Source: an uncultured Ramlibacter sp. (GTDB lineage: Bacteria > Pseudomonadota > Gammaproteobacteria > Burkholderiales > Burkholderiaceae_C). From it: a stretch of 64,000 bases of DNA. The notes under the pieces were generated by a model. It was not told the origin of the DNA and made no database searches. It saw nothing but the letters and a program-made list of their open reading frames with translations. Shown piece after piece: positions 18,908 to 27,299 of the stretch; position 1 is the stretch's first letter, and every line of letters starts with the position of its first letter. The DNA lies in NCBI RefSeq assembly GCF_936925435.1, contig NZ_CAKZHQ010000004.1:186001-250000 (forward strand). The letters run 5' to 3'. A program made the translations under genes and the position numbers.

Positions 18908-18934
18908 TTCAAGAAGTTCAGGCAGAATGCGGCC

Positions 18935-19513
18935 ATGTCGCTGCAAGACCGCCTGCCTCCCCTGAGCCGTGAGTTCGTCGCCCACTTCGGTGAGATGGGC
19001 AGCCGCTGGGGCATCAACCGCACCGTCGGCCAGATCTATGCCCTGATCTTCATCTCGCAGCGCGCGCTCAACGCCGACGAGATCGCCGAGACCCTGGAAT
19101 TTTCCCGCTCCAACGTGAGCATGGGCCTGAAGGAGCTGCAGTCCTGGCGCCTGGTGCGCCTGAAGCACCAGCCGGGCGACCGGCGCGAGTACTTCGAGGC
19201 GCCGGCCGATGTCTGGGAGATCTTCCGGGTGCTGGCCGAGGAGCGGCGCCGCCGCGAGATCGAGCCCACCCTGTCGATGCTGCGCATGGCCCTGCTCGAA
19301 GAGCCTGCCAGCGAGGCCGACCGCCACGCGCAGCAGCGCATGCGCCAGATGCACGAGTTGATCGACCGCCTGATGACCTGGTTCGACGATGTGCAAAAGC
19401 TCGCGCCCGAAACCGCGATGCAACTCATGGGCATGGGCGCCACCGTGACCCGAGTGCTGGAGTTCAAGGACAGGATGACCGGCAAGTCCCCCGCCAAACC
19501 CAAGGGAGGCTGA
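18935..19513 (+). CDS. GbsR/MarR-type transcriptional regulator of the cytochrome bd operon
   Basis: This 192-residue winged-helix protein starts at ATG 18935. The N-terminal FVAHFGEMGSRWGINRTVGQIYALIFIS and HTH segment LNADEIAETLEFSRSNVSMGLKELQSWRLV, followed by the wing HQPGDRREYFEAP, are typical of the GbsR branch of the MarR superfamily. The C-terminal helices (about 100-180) would form the dimer. It ends one base before the cydA ATG, so it is co-transcribed with the oxidase genes and probably controls them. Its signal is unknown. Confidence 0.88.
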   Translation: MSLQDRLPPLSREFVAHFGEMGSRWGINRTVGQIYALIFISQRALNADEIAETLEFSRSNVSMGLKELQSWRLVRLKHQPGDRREYFEAPADVWEIFRVLAEERRRREIEPTLSMLRMALLEEPASEADRHAQQRMRQMHELIDRLMTWFDDVQKLAPETAMQLMGMGATVTRVLEFKDRMTGKSPAKPKGG

Positions 19514-19514
19514 C

Positions 19515-20897
19515 ATGGACGCATTGCTGCTATCGCGCATCCAGTTCGCGGCGAACATCAGCTTTCACATCCTGTTCCCCAGCATCAACATCGCCCTGTG
19601 CTGGTTCCTGGTGTACTTCCGCCTGCGCAACCGCGCGGCCCAGGGCACGCCGCAGGCCCAGGCCTGGGAAGAGGCCTACTACCTGTGGACCAAGATCTTT
19701 GCCCTGAGCTTCGCGCTGGGCATCGTCACTGGCGTGACCATGAGCTTCCAGTTCGGCACCAACTGGCCGGGCTACATGGAAAAGGCCGGCAACATCGCCG
19801 GCCCGCTGCTGGGCTATGAGGTGCTCACGGCCTTCTTCCTGGAGGCCAGCTTCCTGGGCATCATGCTGTACGGTCGCGACCGCGTCTCCGACCGTGTCCA
19901 CATGGCGGCCACGCTGGCAGTGGCCATCGGCACCACGCTGTCGGCCTTCTGGATCCTCAGCCTCAACTCCTGGATGCAGACGCCCGCCGGCTACACCATC
20001 ATCGACGGCAAATTCCATGCGGCGAACTGGTTCGACATCGTCTTCAATCCCTCGTTTCCCTACCGCCTGGTGCACAAGCTGCTGGCGTCCACGCTGACTG
20101 CGGCCTTCCTGATCGCCGGCCTGTCGGCCTGGCAGCTGCTGCGCCGCAGCGCCAATGCGGGCACGCACCGCGCGTTGCGCACGGCCGTCATCGCCGCGGC
20201 CATCGCCATCCCGCTGCAGATCGTCGCCGGCGACTTCCATGGGCTGAACACGCTGCAACACCAGCCGGCCAAGATCGCCGCCATCGAAGGCATCTGGCAC
20301 ACCGAGAAAGGCGCGCCCCTGACCTTGTTCGGCTGGCCCAACGAGAAAGAAGGCCGCACCGACTACGCCGTGCAGGTGCCCAAGCTGGCCAGCCTGGTCC
20401 TGGCGCACGACTGGGACGCCGAACTCAAGGGCCTGAACGAATTTCCCAACGCCCATCCGCCGGTGGCGCCGGTGTTCTGGAGCTTTCGCGTGATGGTCGG
20501 CATGGGCATGCTGATGCTGGCCCTGTCCTGGTGGAGCGTCTGGACGCTGTGGCGGCACCGGCGCGACGCCGCGCAGACACCCTTGTCACCCTGGCAATTG
20601 CGCCTGCTGGCGGCCATGACCTTCTCGGGCTGGGTCGCCACCCTGGCCGGCTGGTGCGTCACCGAGATCGGCCGCCAGCCCTTCCTGGTCTACGGCCTGC
20701 TGCGCACTGCGGACCTGGTGGCCGACCATCCGCCGCAGATGGTGCTGGGCACGCTGATCGCCTACCTGGTGGTCTATGCCTTCCTGCTGGCGGCCTACAT
20801 CCTGGTGCTGATGTACATGGCCCAGCACCCGGCCATGCCGACACCGGAGACGCCGCTCAGTCCCAAGGCCGCCACACCCATCGGCGGGCCCGCCTGA
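19515..20897 (+). CDS. cydA: Cytochrome bd-type ubiquinol oxidase subunit I (CioA-like, short Q-loop)
   Basis: This 460-residue inner-membrane subunit has the axial haem His18 (ISFHILFPSIN), the conserved Glu/His-rich helices (GVTMSFQFGTNW, GYEVLTAFFLEASFLGIMLYGRDRV), GDFHG, and GRQPF, which corresponds to the GRQPW motif of E. coli CydA. At 460 residues it lacks the long Q-loop insertion of E. coli CydA (about 520), as in the cyanide-insensitive CioA class. It oxidises quinol and reduces oxygen to water at haem b595/d. The start directly follows the regulator stop (GGAGGCTGAC then ATG). Confidence 0.95.
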   Translation: MDALLLSRIQFAANISFHILFPSINIALCWFLVYFRLRNRAAQGTPQAQAWEEAYYLWTKIFALSFALGIVTGVTMSFQFGTNWPGYMEKAGNIAGPLLGYEVLTAFFLEASFLGIMLYGRDRVSDRVHMAATLAVAIGTTLSAFWILSLNSWMQTPAGYTIIDGKFHAANWFDIVFNPSFPYRLVHKLLASTLTAAFLIAGLSAWQLLRRSANAGTHRALRTAVIAAAIAIPLQIVAGDFHGLNTLQHQPAKIAAIEGIWHTEKGAPLTLFGWPNEKEGRTDYAVQVPKLASLVLAHDWDAELKGLNEFPNAHPPVAPVFWSFRVMVGMGMLMLALSWWSVWTLWRHRRDAAQTPLSPWQLRLLAAMTFSGWVATLAGWCVTEIGRQPFLVYGLLRTADLVADHPPQMVLGTLIAYLVVYAFLLAAYILVLMYMAQHPAMPTPETPLSPKAATPIGGPA

Positions 20898-20908
20898 AGG
20901 AGACCGCC

Positions 20909-21937
20909 ATGCATCCCGAACTCACCTGGCCCACCATCTTGCCGCTGATCTTCATGGCGGTGATGGGCCTGTCGCTGCTGGCCTACGTCATCCTGGACGG
21001 CTACGACCTGGGCGTGGGCATCCTGCTGCCCTTTGCCAGCGACGACGAGAAGGACCTAATGGTCGCCAGCATCGGCCCCTTCTGGGACGCCAACGAGACC
21101 TGGCTGGTGCTGGGCATCGGCGTGTTGCTGGTGGCCTTCCCGATGGCGCACGGCATCGTGCTGTCTGCCCTGTACCTGCCGGTGGCACTGATGCTGATCG
21201 GCCTGATCCTGCGCGGCGTGTCCTTCGACTTCCGCGTCAAGGCGCGGGCCGCCCGCAAGGGCCTGTGGAACAAGCTGTTCTCGCTGGGCTCGCTGCTGGC
21301 GGCGATGGCCCAGGGCTGGATGCTGGGCAGCTACCTCACGGGCTTCGACCACCATGGCTGGTCGCTGCTGTTTGCCGCCGGCATCGCGCTGACCCTGCCC
21401 ACGGCCTACGCCATGCTGGGCGCCGGCTGGCTGATCATGAAGACCGGCGGCGCACTGCAGGCCAAGGCTGTGGGCTGGGCCCGCGCCGTGCTCTGGCCCA
21501 TGGGCCTGGCACTGGTAGGCATCTCGCTGGCCACGCCCATGGTGAGCAGCACGGTGTTCGACAAGTGGTTCAGCATGCCGCAGATCATCGGCCTGCTGCC
21601 CATCCCGCTGGCCTGTGCGGCGGCCTTCTATGCCGCCTTCCATGTACTGGGCAAGCCCAGGGCGGTGGCAGCCGGCTACGGCTGGGTGGTCTTTGCCAGC
21701 ACGGTGCTGATCTTCATGATGGCCTTCCTGGGCCTGGCCTACAGCATCTACCCCTACATCGTGATTGAGCGCCTGACCGTCTGGCAGGCGGCCAGCGCCC
21801 ACGAGTCGCTGGTGGTGATCTTCGTCGGCGTGGCCATCACCTTGCCGGCCATCATCGCCTACACCGTCTTCCTGTACCGGGTGTTCTGGGGCCGCGCCGG
21901 CATCCTGAGCTACATGCCGGCCAGCAAGGACTACTGA
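20909..21937 (+). CDS. cydB: Cytochrome bd-type ubiquinol oxidase subunit II
   Basis: The ATG at 20909 follows GAAGGAGACCGCC and gives 342 residues with about eight or nine membrane helices. The YVILDGYDLGVGILLPF and IGPFWDANETWLVLGIGVLLVAFP segments are hallmark CydB sequence. It pairs with subunit I at 19515. The 3' end overlaps the convergent gene at 21931 by seven bases, so no third small subunit (CydX-like) fits behind it. Confidence 0.96.
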   Translation: MHPELTWPTILPLIFMAVMGLSLLAYVILDGYDLGVGILLPFASDDEKDLMVASIGPFWDANETWLVLGIGVLLVAFPMAHGIVLSALYLPVALMLIGLILRGVSFDFRVKARAARKGLWNKLFSLGSLLAAMAQGWMLGSYLTGFDHHGWSLLFAAGIALTLPTAYAMLGAGWLIMKTGGALQAKAVGWARAVLWPMGLALVGISLATPMVSSTVFDKWFSMPQIIGLLPIPLACAAAFYAAFHVLGKPRAVAAGYGWVVFASTVLIFMMAFLGLAYSIYPYIVIERLTVWQAASAHESLVVIFVGVAITLPAIIAYTVFLYRVFWGRAGILSYMPASKDY

Positions 21938-22395
21938 CTGCGGCGGTACTGAAACCACGCGGCAGCGCACAGTGCCACTGCCAGCACCCACAGCGCGCCC
22001 AACTGCATCAGCGTGAGCCGGCTGGTTTGCGCATCCGGCGCGCTGGCGCGCGACACCTCCGGCGTCGCCGGGAGATAGGCCACGTCGACAGACGCGCCGA
22101 CGGGCAAGCGCTCCGGCGTGGCGCCCTCGCCCTCCAGGCTGGCCTCGTAAGGCCGGCCGTGCACATGGAACACCACCGTGGCAGCTGACCTGTGCAGGTA
22201 CGCGCCTTCATCGGGCCGGTGGGCCGTTACCCTGCCCTTGGTGACTTGGCCGTCCGCATCGAGCGAGGCATCCTCCTGCATGTCCTGCAGGGCGATGGGC
22301 GTCTGCAGGACGGCAAGGGCCACGCAGGCGGCGGCGGCCAGCGCGGTCACCCAAGCGGTCACCGCATCGATGGGGCTGCGGGATCGGGACTGCAT
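21931..22395 (-). CDS. Small membrane protein with two helices (DUF3592-like)
   Basis: This 154-residue protein, started at ATG 22395, has a membrane helix near residues 13-32 and another near 128-148, with an outer domain of about 90 residues between them (DADGQVTKGRVTAHRPDE, VVFHVHGRPYEASLEG, LPVGASVDVAYLPATPE). This strand-rich layout with a V-x-Y-x-P ending resembles DUF3592-type proteins, but the match is by eye only. It follows the nitronate monooxygenase gene by 19 bases and is probably co-transcribed. Function is unknown. Confidence 0.7.
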   Translation of the reverse strand: MQSRSRSPIDAVTAWVTALAAAACVALAVLQTPIALQDMQEDASLDADGQVTKGRVTAHRPDEGAYLHRSAATVVFHVHGRPYEASLEGEGATPERLPVGASVDVAYLPATPEVSRASAPDAQTSRLTLMQLGALWVLAVALCAAAWFQYRRSQ

Positions 22396-22414
22396 GGGAC
22401 GCCCCGGCCGAAGG

Positions 22415-23374
22415 CTACTGCAGCCGCGCCTTCGCTTCCTTGTACTCGCGCTTGAGCTTGTCCACATAGGCTGCGGCGCTGGTGACTTCGGTCACCGCGC
22501 CAATGCCCTGACCGCAGCCCCAGATGTCCTTCCAGGCCTTGCTCTTGCTGCCTTCGCCGCTGGCGAAGTTCATGGTCTTGACATCGCCTTCGGGCAGATT
22601 GTCCGGGTCCATGCCGGCGGCGATGATGCTGGGCTTGAGGTAGTTGCCGTGCACGCCGGTGAACAGGCTGGAGTAGACGATGTCGTCCGAGTTGCCCTCG
22701 ACGATGGCCTGCTTGTAGGCGTCCGAGGCACGCGCCTCCTCTGTGGCGATGAAGGCCGAGCCGATGTAGGCGAAGTCGGCGCCCATGGCCTGGGCCGCCA
22801 GCACCTGGCCGCCGGCGGAGATAGCGCCCGACAGGGCCAGCGGGCCGTCGAACCACTGGCGGATTTCCTGGATCAGTGCGAACGGGCTTTTCACGCCCGC
22901 GTGGCCGCCGGCGCCGGCCGCCACCGCGATCAGGCCGTCTGCGCCCTTCTCGATCGCCTTCTTCGCGAAGAAGTTGTTGATGATGTCGTGCAGCACCACG
23001 CCGCCGTAGCTGTGGATGGCTTCATTGACATCGGTGCGCGCGCCCAGCGAGGTGATGATCACCGGCACCTTGTACTTCACGACCATCTCCATGTCGTGTT
23101 CCAGGCGCTCGTTGCTCTTGTGCACGATCTGGTTGATGGCAAAGGGCGCGGCCGGCTTGTCCGGATTGGCCTTGTTGTAGGCCGCCAGCGTCTCGGTGAT
23201 CTCGTGCAGCCACTCGTCCAGCTGCGACGCGGGCCGCGCGTTCAATGCCGGCATGGCACCCACGACGCCGGCCTTGCACTGCGCGATCACCAGCTTGGGG
23301 TTGCTGATGATGAACAGCGGCGAGCCGATGATGGGCAGCGGCAGGTTCTGCAGCGTCTGGGGCAGCTTGGACAT
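22415..23374 (-). CDS. Nitronate monooxygenase (2-nitropropane dioxygenase family)
   Basis: This 319-residue FMN-dependent TIM-barrel enzyme shows the family motifs: PIIGSPLFIISNPKLVIAQCKAGVVGAMPALNAR at the N-terminus, GADGLIAVAAGAGGHAG for the phosphate of FMN, LSGAISAGGQVLAAQAMGADFAYIGSAFIATEE, and a C-terminal helix. The catalytic His of the family is likely in AGGHAG. It oxidises alkyl nitronates such as propionate 3-nitronate. In this setting, behind acyl-CoA dehydrogenase and ETF genes, it might take part in detoxification or enoyl reductase-like chemistry. Confidence 0.92.
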   Translation of the reverse strand: MSKLPQTLQNLPLPIIGSPLFIISNPKLVIAQCKAGVVGAMPALNARPASQLDEWLHEITETLAAYNKANPDKPAAPFAINQIVHKSNERLEHDMEMVVKYKVPVIITSLGARTDVNEAIHSYGGVVLHDIINNFFAKKAIEKGADGLIAVAAGAGGHAGVKSPFALIQEIRQWFDGPLALSGAISAGGQVLAAQAMGADFAYIGSAFIATEEARASDAYKQAIVEGNSDDIVYSSLFTGVHGNYLKPSIIAAGMDPDNLPEGDVKTMNFASGEGSKSKAWKDIWGCGQGIGAVTEVTSAAAYVDKLKREYKEAKARLQ

Positions 23375-23413
23375 GGTGAAGAGGCCTTTTCTTGCGTTTG
23401 AAGAGCTGAATCC

Positions 23414-23456
23414 GGCTGTAGCCCCCGGCCAATCTGCCTAGGGCGCTATCGAAAAA
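23414..23456 (-). repeat. Short dispersed repeat between acyl-CoA dehydrogenase and nitronate monooxygenase genes
   Basis: Read on the minus strand it runs CGATAGCGCCC, a variable middle, then CGGGGGCTACAGC, the same end pattern as copies near 7031, 37254, 46294 and 54113. It fills half of the 89-base gap between the two minus-strand genes. Confidence 0.5.
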
Positions 23457-23463
23457 GGAGCGA

Positions 23464-25254
23464 TCAGAAGGCGTCGAGGGCCAGGGCGGTGACGCTGTCC
23501 GCGCCCTCGACGATGCTGTCGCGCAGGCCCGGCGCCTTGGCCAGGATGTGCTCGGCATAGAAGCGCGCGGTGGCGATCTTGGCCTGCATGAAGGCCAGGT
23601 CTTCGCCCTTGGCCTGCAGTTCCTGCGCCACCAGCAGCGAGCGCGCCAGCTGCCAGCCCGCCATCAGGTTGCCCGCCAGCATCAGGTAGGGAACGGAACC
23701 CGCAAACACCGCATTGGGCGAAGCCTTGGTATTGCCGGCGACGAAGTCCACCACCTCGACAAAGGCCTTGCGCGCAGCGCTCAGGCGCTTGAGCACGGCT
23801 TGCGCGGCAGGCGTTGCGGACTGGGCCAGTGCGGCCTCGGTCTTCTCGATCTGCGCTGCAATCGCCTTGGCGGTCTGGCCGCCGTCGCGCGCCGTCTTGC
23901 GGCCCACCAGGTCGTTGGCCTGGATGGCCGTTGTGCCTTCGTAGATGGTCAGGATCTTGGCGTCGCGGTAGTGCTGGGCGGCGCCGGTCTCCTCGATGAA
24001 GCCCATGCCGCCGTGCACCTGCACGCCCAGCGAAGTCACCTCCAGGCTCTGCTCGGTGCTGTAGCCCTTGACCAGGGGCACCATGAACTCGTAGAAGGCC
24101 TGGTTCTGCTTGCGCACGTCCGCATCGGGATGGTGGTGCGCCGCGTCGTAGGCGGCGGCCGCCACGCTGGCCATGGCGCGGCAGCCTTCGGTGGAAGCGC
24201 GCATCGTCATCAGCATGCGCTTGACGTCGGGGTGGTGGATGATGGGTGCGCTGGCATTGATGCTGCCATCCACCGGGCGCGACTGCACGCGGTCCTTGGC
24301 GTAGGCCACGGCCTGCTGGTAGGCGCGCTCGGCCACCGCGATGCCCTGCACGCCGACGGCGTAGCGGGCGGCGTTCATCATGATGAACATGTATTCGAGG
24401 CCGCGGTTCTCCTGGCCCACGAGATAACCCACAGCCCCACCGTTGTCGCCAAATTGGAGAACAGCGGTCGGCGAGGCCTTGATGCCCAGCTTGTGCTCGA
24501 TGCTCACGCAATGGGCGTCGTTGCGCGCGCCCAGCGAGCCGTCCTTGTTGACCATGAACTTTGGCACGACAAACAGGCTGATGCCCTTGACACCTTCGGG
24601 CGCGCCCACCACGCGGGCCAGCACCAGGTGGACGATGTTGTCCGCCATGTCGTGCTCGCCGTAGGTGATGAAGATCTTGGTGCCGAAGACCTTGTAGCTG
24701 CCGTCGGCCTGCGGCTCGGCGCGGGTGCGCACCAGGGCCAGGTCGGAGCCGGCCTGCGGCTCGGTCAGGTTCATGGTGCCGGTCCATTGGCCGCTGACCA
24801 GTTTCTCCAGGTAGGTCGCCTTCAGGTCATCCGATCCGGCCGTCAGCAGCGCCTCGATGGCGCCGTCGGTCAGCAGCGGGCACAGGGCGAAACTCAGGTT
24901 GGCCGAATTGAGCATCTCGCCGCAGGCCGCGCCTATGGTCTTGGGCAGGCCCTGGCCGCCGAAGTCCAGCGGATGCTGCAGGCCTTGCCAGCCGCCTTCG
25001 GCATACTGCTTGAAGGCCTGCTTGAAGCCCGGCGTGGTCGTGACCTTGCCGTCTTTCCAGCTGGAGGGGTTGCGGTCGCCTTCCACGTTGAGCGGCGCGA
25101 CCACGCCCTCGTTGAACTTGGCGCACTCCTCGAGCACCGCCTGCGCCGTCTCGAAGCCGGCTTCTTCGAAGCCCGGGATTTTTGCGATCTCGTCGATGGC
25201 CGCCAGGTGGCGGATGTCGAACAGCATGTCCTTGACGGGGGCGATGTATGTCAT
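23464..25254 (-). CDS. Acyl-CoA dehydrogenase of the large (DmdC-like) class
   Basis: This 596-residue flavoenzyme starts at ATG 25254 (MTYIAPVKDMLF), the usual N-terminus for this class, behind GTAGGAGACAAA. Family features include WTGTMNLTEPQAGSD, TKIFITYGEHDM and the C-terminal QVHGGMGFIEETGAAQHYRDAKILTIYEGTTAIQ, which binds FAD; the catalytic Glu lies in YEGTTAIQ. An extra C-terminal domain of about 130 residues marks the long class that includes 3-methylmercaptopropionyl-CoA dehydrogenase; the acyl substrate is not fixed by sequence. It passes electrons to ETF encoded just upstream in the same operon. Confidence 0.93.
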   Translation of the reverse strand: MTYIAPVKDMLFDIRHLAAIDEIAKIPGFEEAGFETAQAVLEECAKFNEGVVAPLNVEGDRNPSSWKDGKVTTTPGFKQAFKQYAEGGWQGLQHPLDFGGQGLPKTIGAACGEMLNSANLSFALCPLLTDGAIEALLTAGSDDLKATYLEKLVSGQWTGTMNLTEPQAGSDLALVRTRAEPQADGSYKVFGTKIFITYGEHDMADNIVHLVLARVVGAPEGVKGISLFVVPKFMVNKDGSLGARNDAHCVSIEHKLGIKASPTAVLQFGDNGGAVGYLVGQENRGLEYMFIMMNAARYAVGVQGIAVAERAYQQAVAYAKDRVQSRPVDGSINASAPIIHHPDVKRMLMTMRASTEGCRAMASVAAAAYDAAHHHPDADVRKQNQAFYEFMVPLVKGYSTEQSLEVTSLGVQVHGGMGFIEETGAAQHYRDAKILTIYEGTTAIQANDLVGRKTARDGGQTAKAIAAQIEKTEAALAQSATPAAQAVLKRLSAARKAFVEVVDFVAGNTKASPNAVFAGSVPYLMLAGNLMAGWQLARSLLVAQELQAKGEDLAFMQAKIATARFYAEHILAKAPGLRDSIVEGADSVTALALDAF

Positions 25255-25276
25255 TTTGTCTCCTACAACCACAAGT

Positions 25277-25302
25277 ACAAGGCATCGCTTGCGATGCCTT
25301 GT
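25277..25302. other. Perfect 26-bp inverted repeat between etfA and the acyl-CoA dehydrogenase gene
   Basis: ACAAGGCATCGC (25277-25288) and GCGATGCCTTGT (25291-25302) are exact complements around TT. On the plus strand a short T-run follows; on the minus strand, the direction of transcription, no U-tract follows, so it is more likely an mRNA processing or stability hairpin, or a partial terminator, than a full stop. Confidence 0.7.
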
Positions 25303-25322
25303 TTTCCTCTGGAGCGTAGCGG

Positions 25323-26255
25323 TTACAGTGCAGCGATCAGCTCGGGGATTGCCGTGAACAGGTCGGCTTCCAGGCCGTAGTCGGCGACCGAGAAGATCGG
25401 TGCTTCGGGGTCCTTGTTGATCGCCACGATCACCTTGGAGTCCTTCATGCCGGCCAGGTGCTGGATCGCGCCGGAGATGCCGGCGGCGATGTACAGCTGG
25501 GGCGCAACGATTTTGCCGGTCTGGCCGACCTGCAGGTCGTTGGGCGCGTAGCCAGCGTCCACCGCGGCGCGCGAGGCGCCGATGGCGGCACCCAGCTTGT
25601 CGGCCAGCGGCGTCATCACTTCGGTGAACTTCTCGCTCGAGCCCAGGGCACGGCCACCGGACACGATGATCTTGGCTGCCGTCAGCTCGGGCCTGTCGTT
25701 AGCGGCGATCTCGCTGCCTTCGAAGTGGCTCTTGCCGCTGTCGGCCACGGCGCTGGCAGCTTCCACTGCGGCGCTGCCACCGGTGGCAGCTGCCGGGTCG
25801 AAACCGGTGGTGCGCACGGTGATGACCTTGGTGGCATCGGCGCTCTGCACGGTGGCGATCGCGTTGCCGGCGTAGATCGGGCGCTCGAAGGTGTCAGGGC
25901 TATCGACCTTGGTGATGTCCGAGATCTGCGCCACGTCCAGCTTCGCAGCCACGCGCGGGGCGATGTTCTTGCCTGCGGCGGTGGCCGGGAACAGGATGTG
26001 GCTGTAGCCTGCGGCGATCGCCAGAACCTGGGCGGCAACGTTCTCGGCCAGGCCGTGGTTGAACTGCTCGCCTTCGGCGTGGATGACCTTGGCAACGCCG
26101 GCGATCTGGGCCGCGGCCTTGGCTGCTTCGCCGGCGTTGGCGCCGGCCACCAGCACGTGGACGTCGCCACCGCATTGCAATGCAGCCGTGACGGTGTTCA
26201 AGGTTGCGCCCTTGATGGAGGCGTTGTCGTGTTCAGCAATAACAAGTGCGGTCAT
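25323..26255 (-). CDS. etfA: Electron transfer flavoprotein alpha subunit
   Basis: This 310-residue subunit binds the redox FAD. The C-terminal motif [15 protein letters not shown], followed by [46 protein letters not shown], is diagnostic. It carries electrons from acyl-CoA dehydrogenases to ETF:quinone oxidoreductase. It starts one base after the etfB stop and is followed by an acyl-CoA dehydrogenase, its electron donor. Confidence 0.97.
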   Translation of the reverse strand: MTALVIAEHDNASIKGATLNTVTAALQCGGDVHVLVAGANAGEAAKAAAQIAGVAKVIHAEGEQFNHGLAENVAAQVLAIAAGYSHILFPATAAGKNIAPRVAAKLDVAQISDITKVDSPDTFERPIYAGNAIATVQSADATKVITVRTTGFDPAAATGGSAAVEAASAVADSGKSHFEGSEIAANDRPELTAAKIIVSGGRALGSSEKFTEVMTPLADKLGAAIGASRAAVDAGYAPNDLQVGQTGKIVAPQLYIAAGISGAIQHLAGMKDSKVIVAINKDPEAPIFSVADYGLEADLFTAIPELIAAL

Positions 26256-26256
26256 C

Positions 26257-27006
26257 TCAGATCACCTTCGCTTCGTTCTTGAGCTTGGCCACCAGGGTGG
26301 CGACGTCGGGCACCTTGATGCCGGCACTGCGCTTGGGCGGCTCGACGACCTTGAGGGTCTTCAGGCGCGGCGTCACGTCCACGCCCAGGTCCTCGGGCTT
26401 GAAGGTGTCCAGCTGCTTTTTCTTGGCCTTCATGATGTTGGGCAGCGTCACATAGCGCGGCTCGTTCAGGCGCAGGTCGGTGGTGATCACCGCCGGCAGG
26501 CTGATCGACAGGGTCTCCAGGCCGCCGTCGACCTCGCGCGTGACCTTGGCCTTGCCGTCGGCCACTTCGACCTTCGATGCGAAGGTGGCTTGCGGGATGT
26601 CGCACAGCGCCGCCAGCATCTGGCCGGTCTGGTTGCAGTCGTCGTCGATGGCCTGCTTGCCCAGGATGATCAGGCCGGGCTGTTCCTTGTCGACCAGGGC
26701 CTTGAGCAGCTTGGCCACGGCCAGGGGTTGCAGTTCCTCGGTGGTCTCCACCAGGATGGCGCGGTCGGCGCCGATGGCCATGGCGGTGCGCAGGGTCTCC
26801 TGGCATTGGGCAACACCGCAGGACACGGCGATCACCTCGGTGGCCACGCCCTTTTCCCGCAGCCGCACGGCCTCTTCCACGGCGATCTCGTCGAAGGGGT
26901 TCATGCTCATCTTCACGTTGGCGATGTCCACACCCGTGTTGTCCGACTTGACGCGGACCTTCACGTTGTAGTCCACCACGCGCTTGACCGGTACCAGGAC
27001 CTTCAT
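26257..27006 (-). CDS. etfB: Electron transfer flavoprotein beta subunit
   Basis: This 249-residue subunit starts [17 protein letters not shown], the standard EtfB start, and contains [45 protein letters not shown] and the signature [39 protein letters not shown]. It binds AMP and holds the recognition loop for dehydrogenases. It is the first gene of a minus-strand operon (etfB-etfA-acyl-CoA dehydrogenase and probably beyond). A promoter and palindromic operator lie upstream. Confidence 0.97.
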   Translation of the reverse strand: MKVLVPVKRVVDYNVKVRVKSDNTGVDIANVKMSMNPFDEIAVEEAVRLREKGVATEVIAVSCGVAQCQETLRTAMAIGADRAILVETTEELQPLAVAKLLKALVDKEQPGLIILGKQAIDDDCNQTGQMLAALCDIPQATFASKVEVADGKAKVTREVDGGLETLSISLPAVITTDLRLNEPRYVTLPNIMKAKKKQLDTFKPEDLGVDVTPRLKTLKVVEPPKRSAGIKVPDVATLVAKLKNEAKVI

Positions 27007-27114
27007 GCTGGGGCGCTCCTAAGGGTTTGAATTGACGTTGACGTAAACGGGAATTCTATGCGGCGACGCAACACGCAGACGCCGCTGCGGCCAGTGACAG
27101 GCCAGCATGCATTC

Positions 27115-27138
27115 AAAAAAGAACGACCGTTCGCTTTT
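27115..27138. promoter_or_regulatory. TetR-type palindromic operator over the etfB transcription start
   Basis: AAAA-N2-GAACG-AC-CGTTC-N2-TTTT is symmetric around 27126/27127. The form GAACGnnCGTTC is like operators of TetR-family regulators that control fatty-acid and acyl-CoA genes in proteobacteria. It covers the predicted start of transcription from the minus-strand promoter, so binding would repress etfBA. The regulator gene is not in this window. Confidence 0.6.
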
Positions 27139-27141
27139 GCG

Positions 27142-27172
27142 ATTATAGGCCGCGGCCTCCGCTGCCGGGCAA
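27142..27172 (-). promoter_or_regulatory. Promoter of the etfBA operon
   Basis: On the minus strand TATAAT is perfect (complement of 27142-27147). TTGCCC (complement of 27167-27172) lies 19 bases upstream as a candidate -35. The predicted start of transcription, near 27135, falls in the palindrome. The leader is about 130 bases. Confidence 0.55.
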
Positions 27173-27299
27173 GAGAAACCAGCCGGCTTGTCGGGCGGAC
27201 GACAATTGACCGACCGCACGGTTGGCGAATTCGGGTAAGTCTGGACGGAGCGGGCGCGGATGCCGTCATACAGTCGGGCAGCCATCCCAAGGAGCTTGC

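Noticed and set aside
21937-21990. Third small oxidase subunit (CydX-like) after cydB
   Set aside because: cydB overlaps the convergent gene at once and no short membrane frame follows on the plus strand.
23548-25380. Plus-strand open frame of about 610 codons opposite the acyl-CoA dehydrogenase gene
   Set aside because: His/Gly/Leu-rich shadow frame; the minus strand shows a complete acyl-CoA dehydrogenase.
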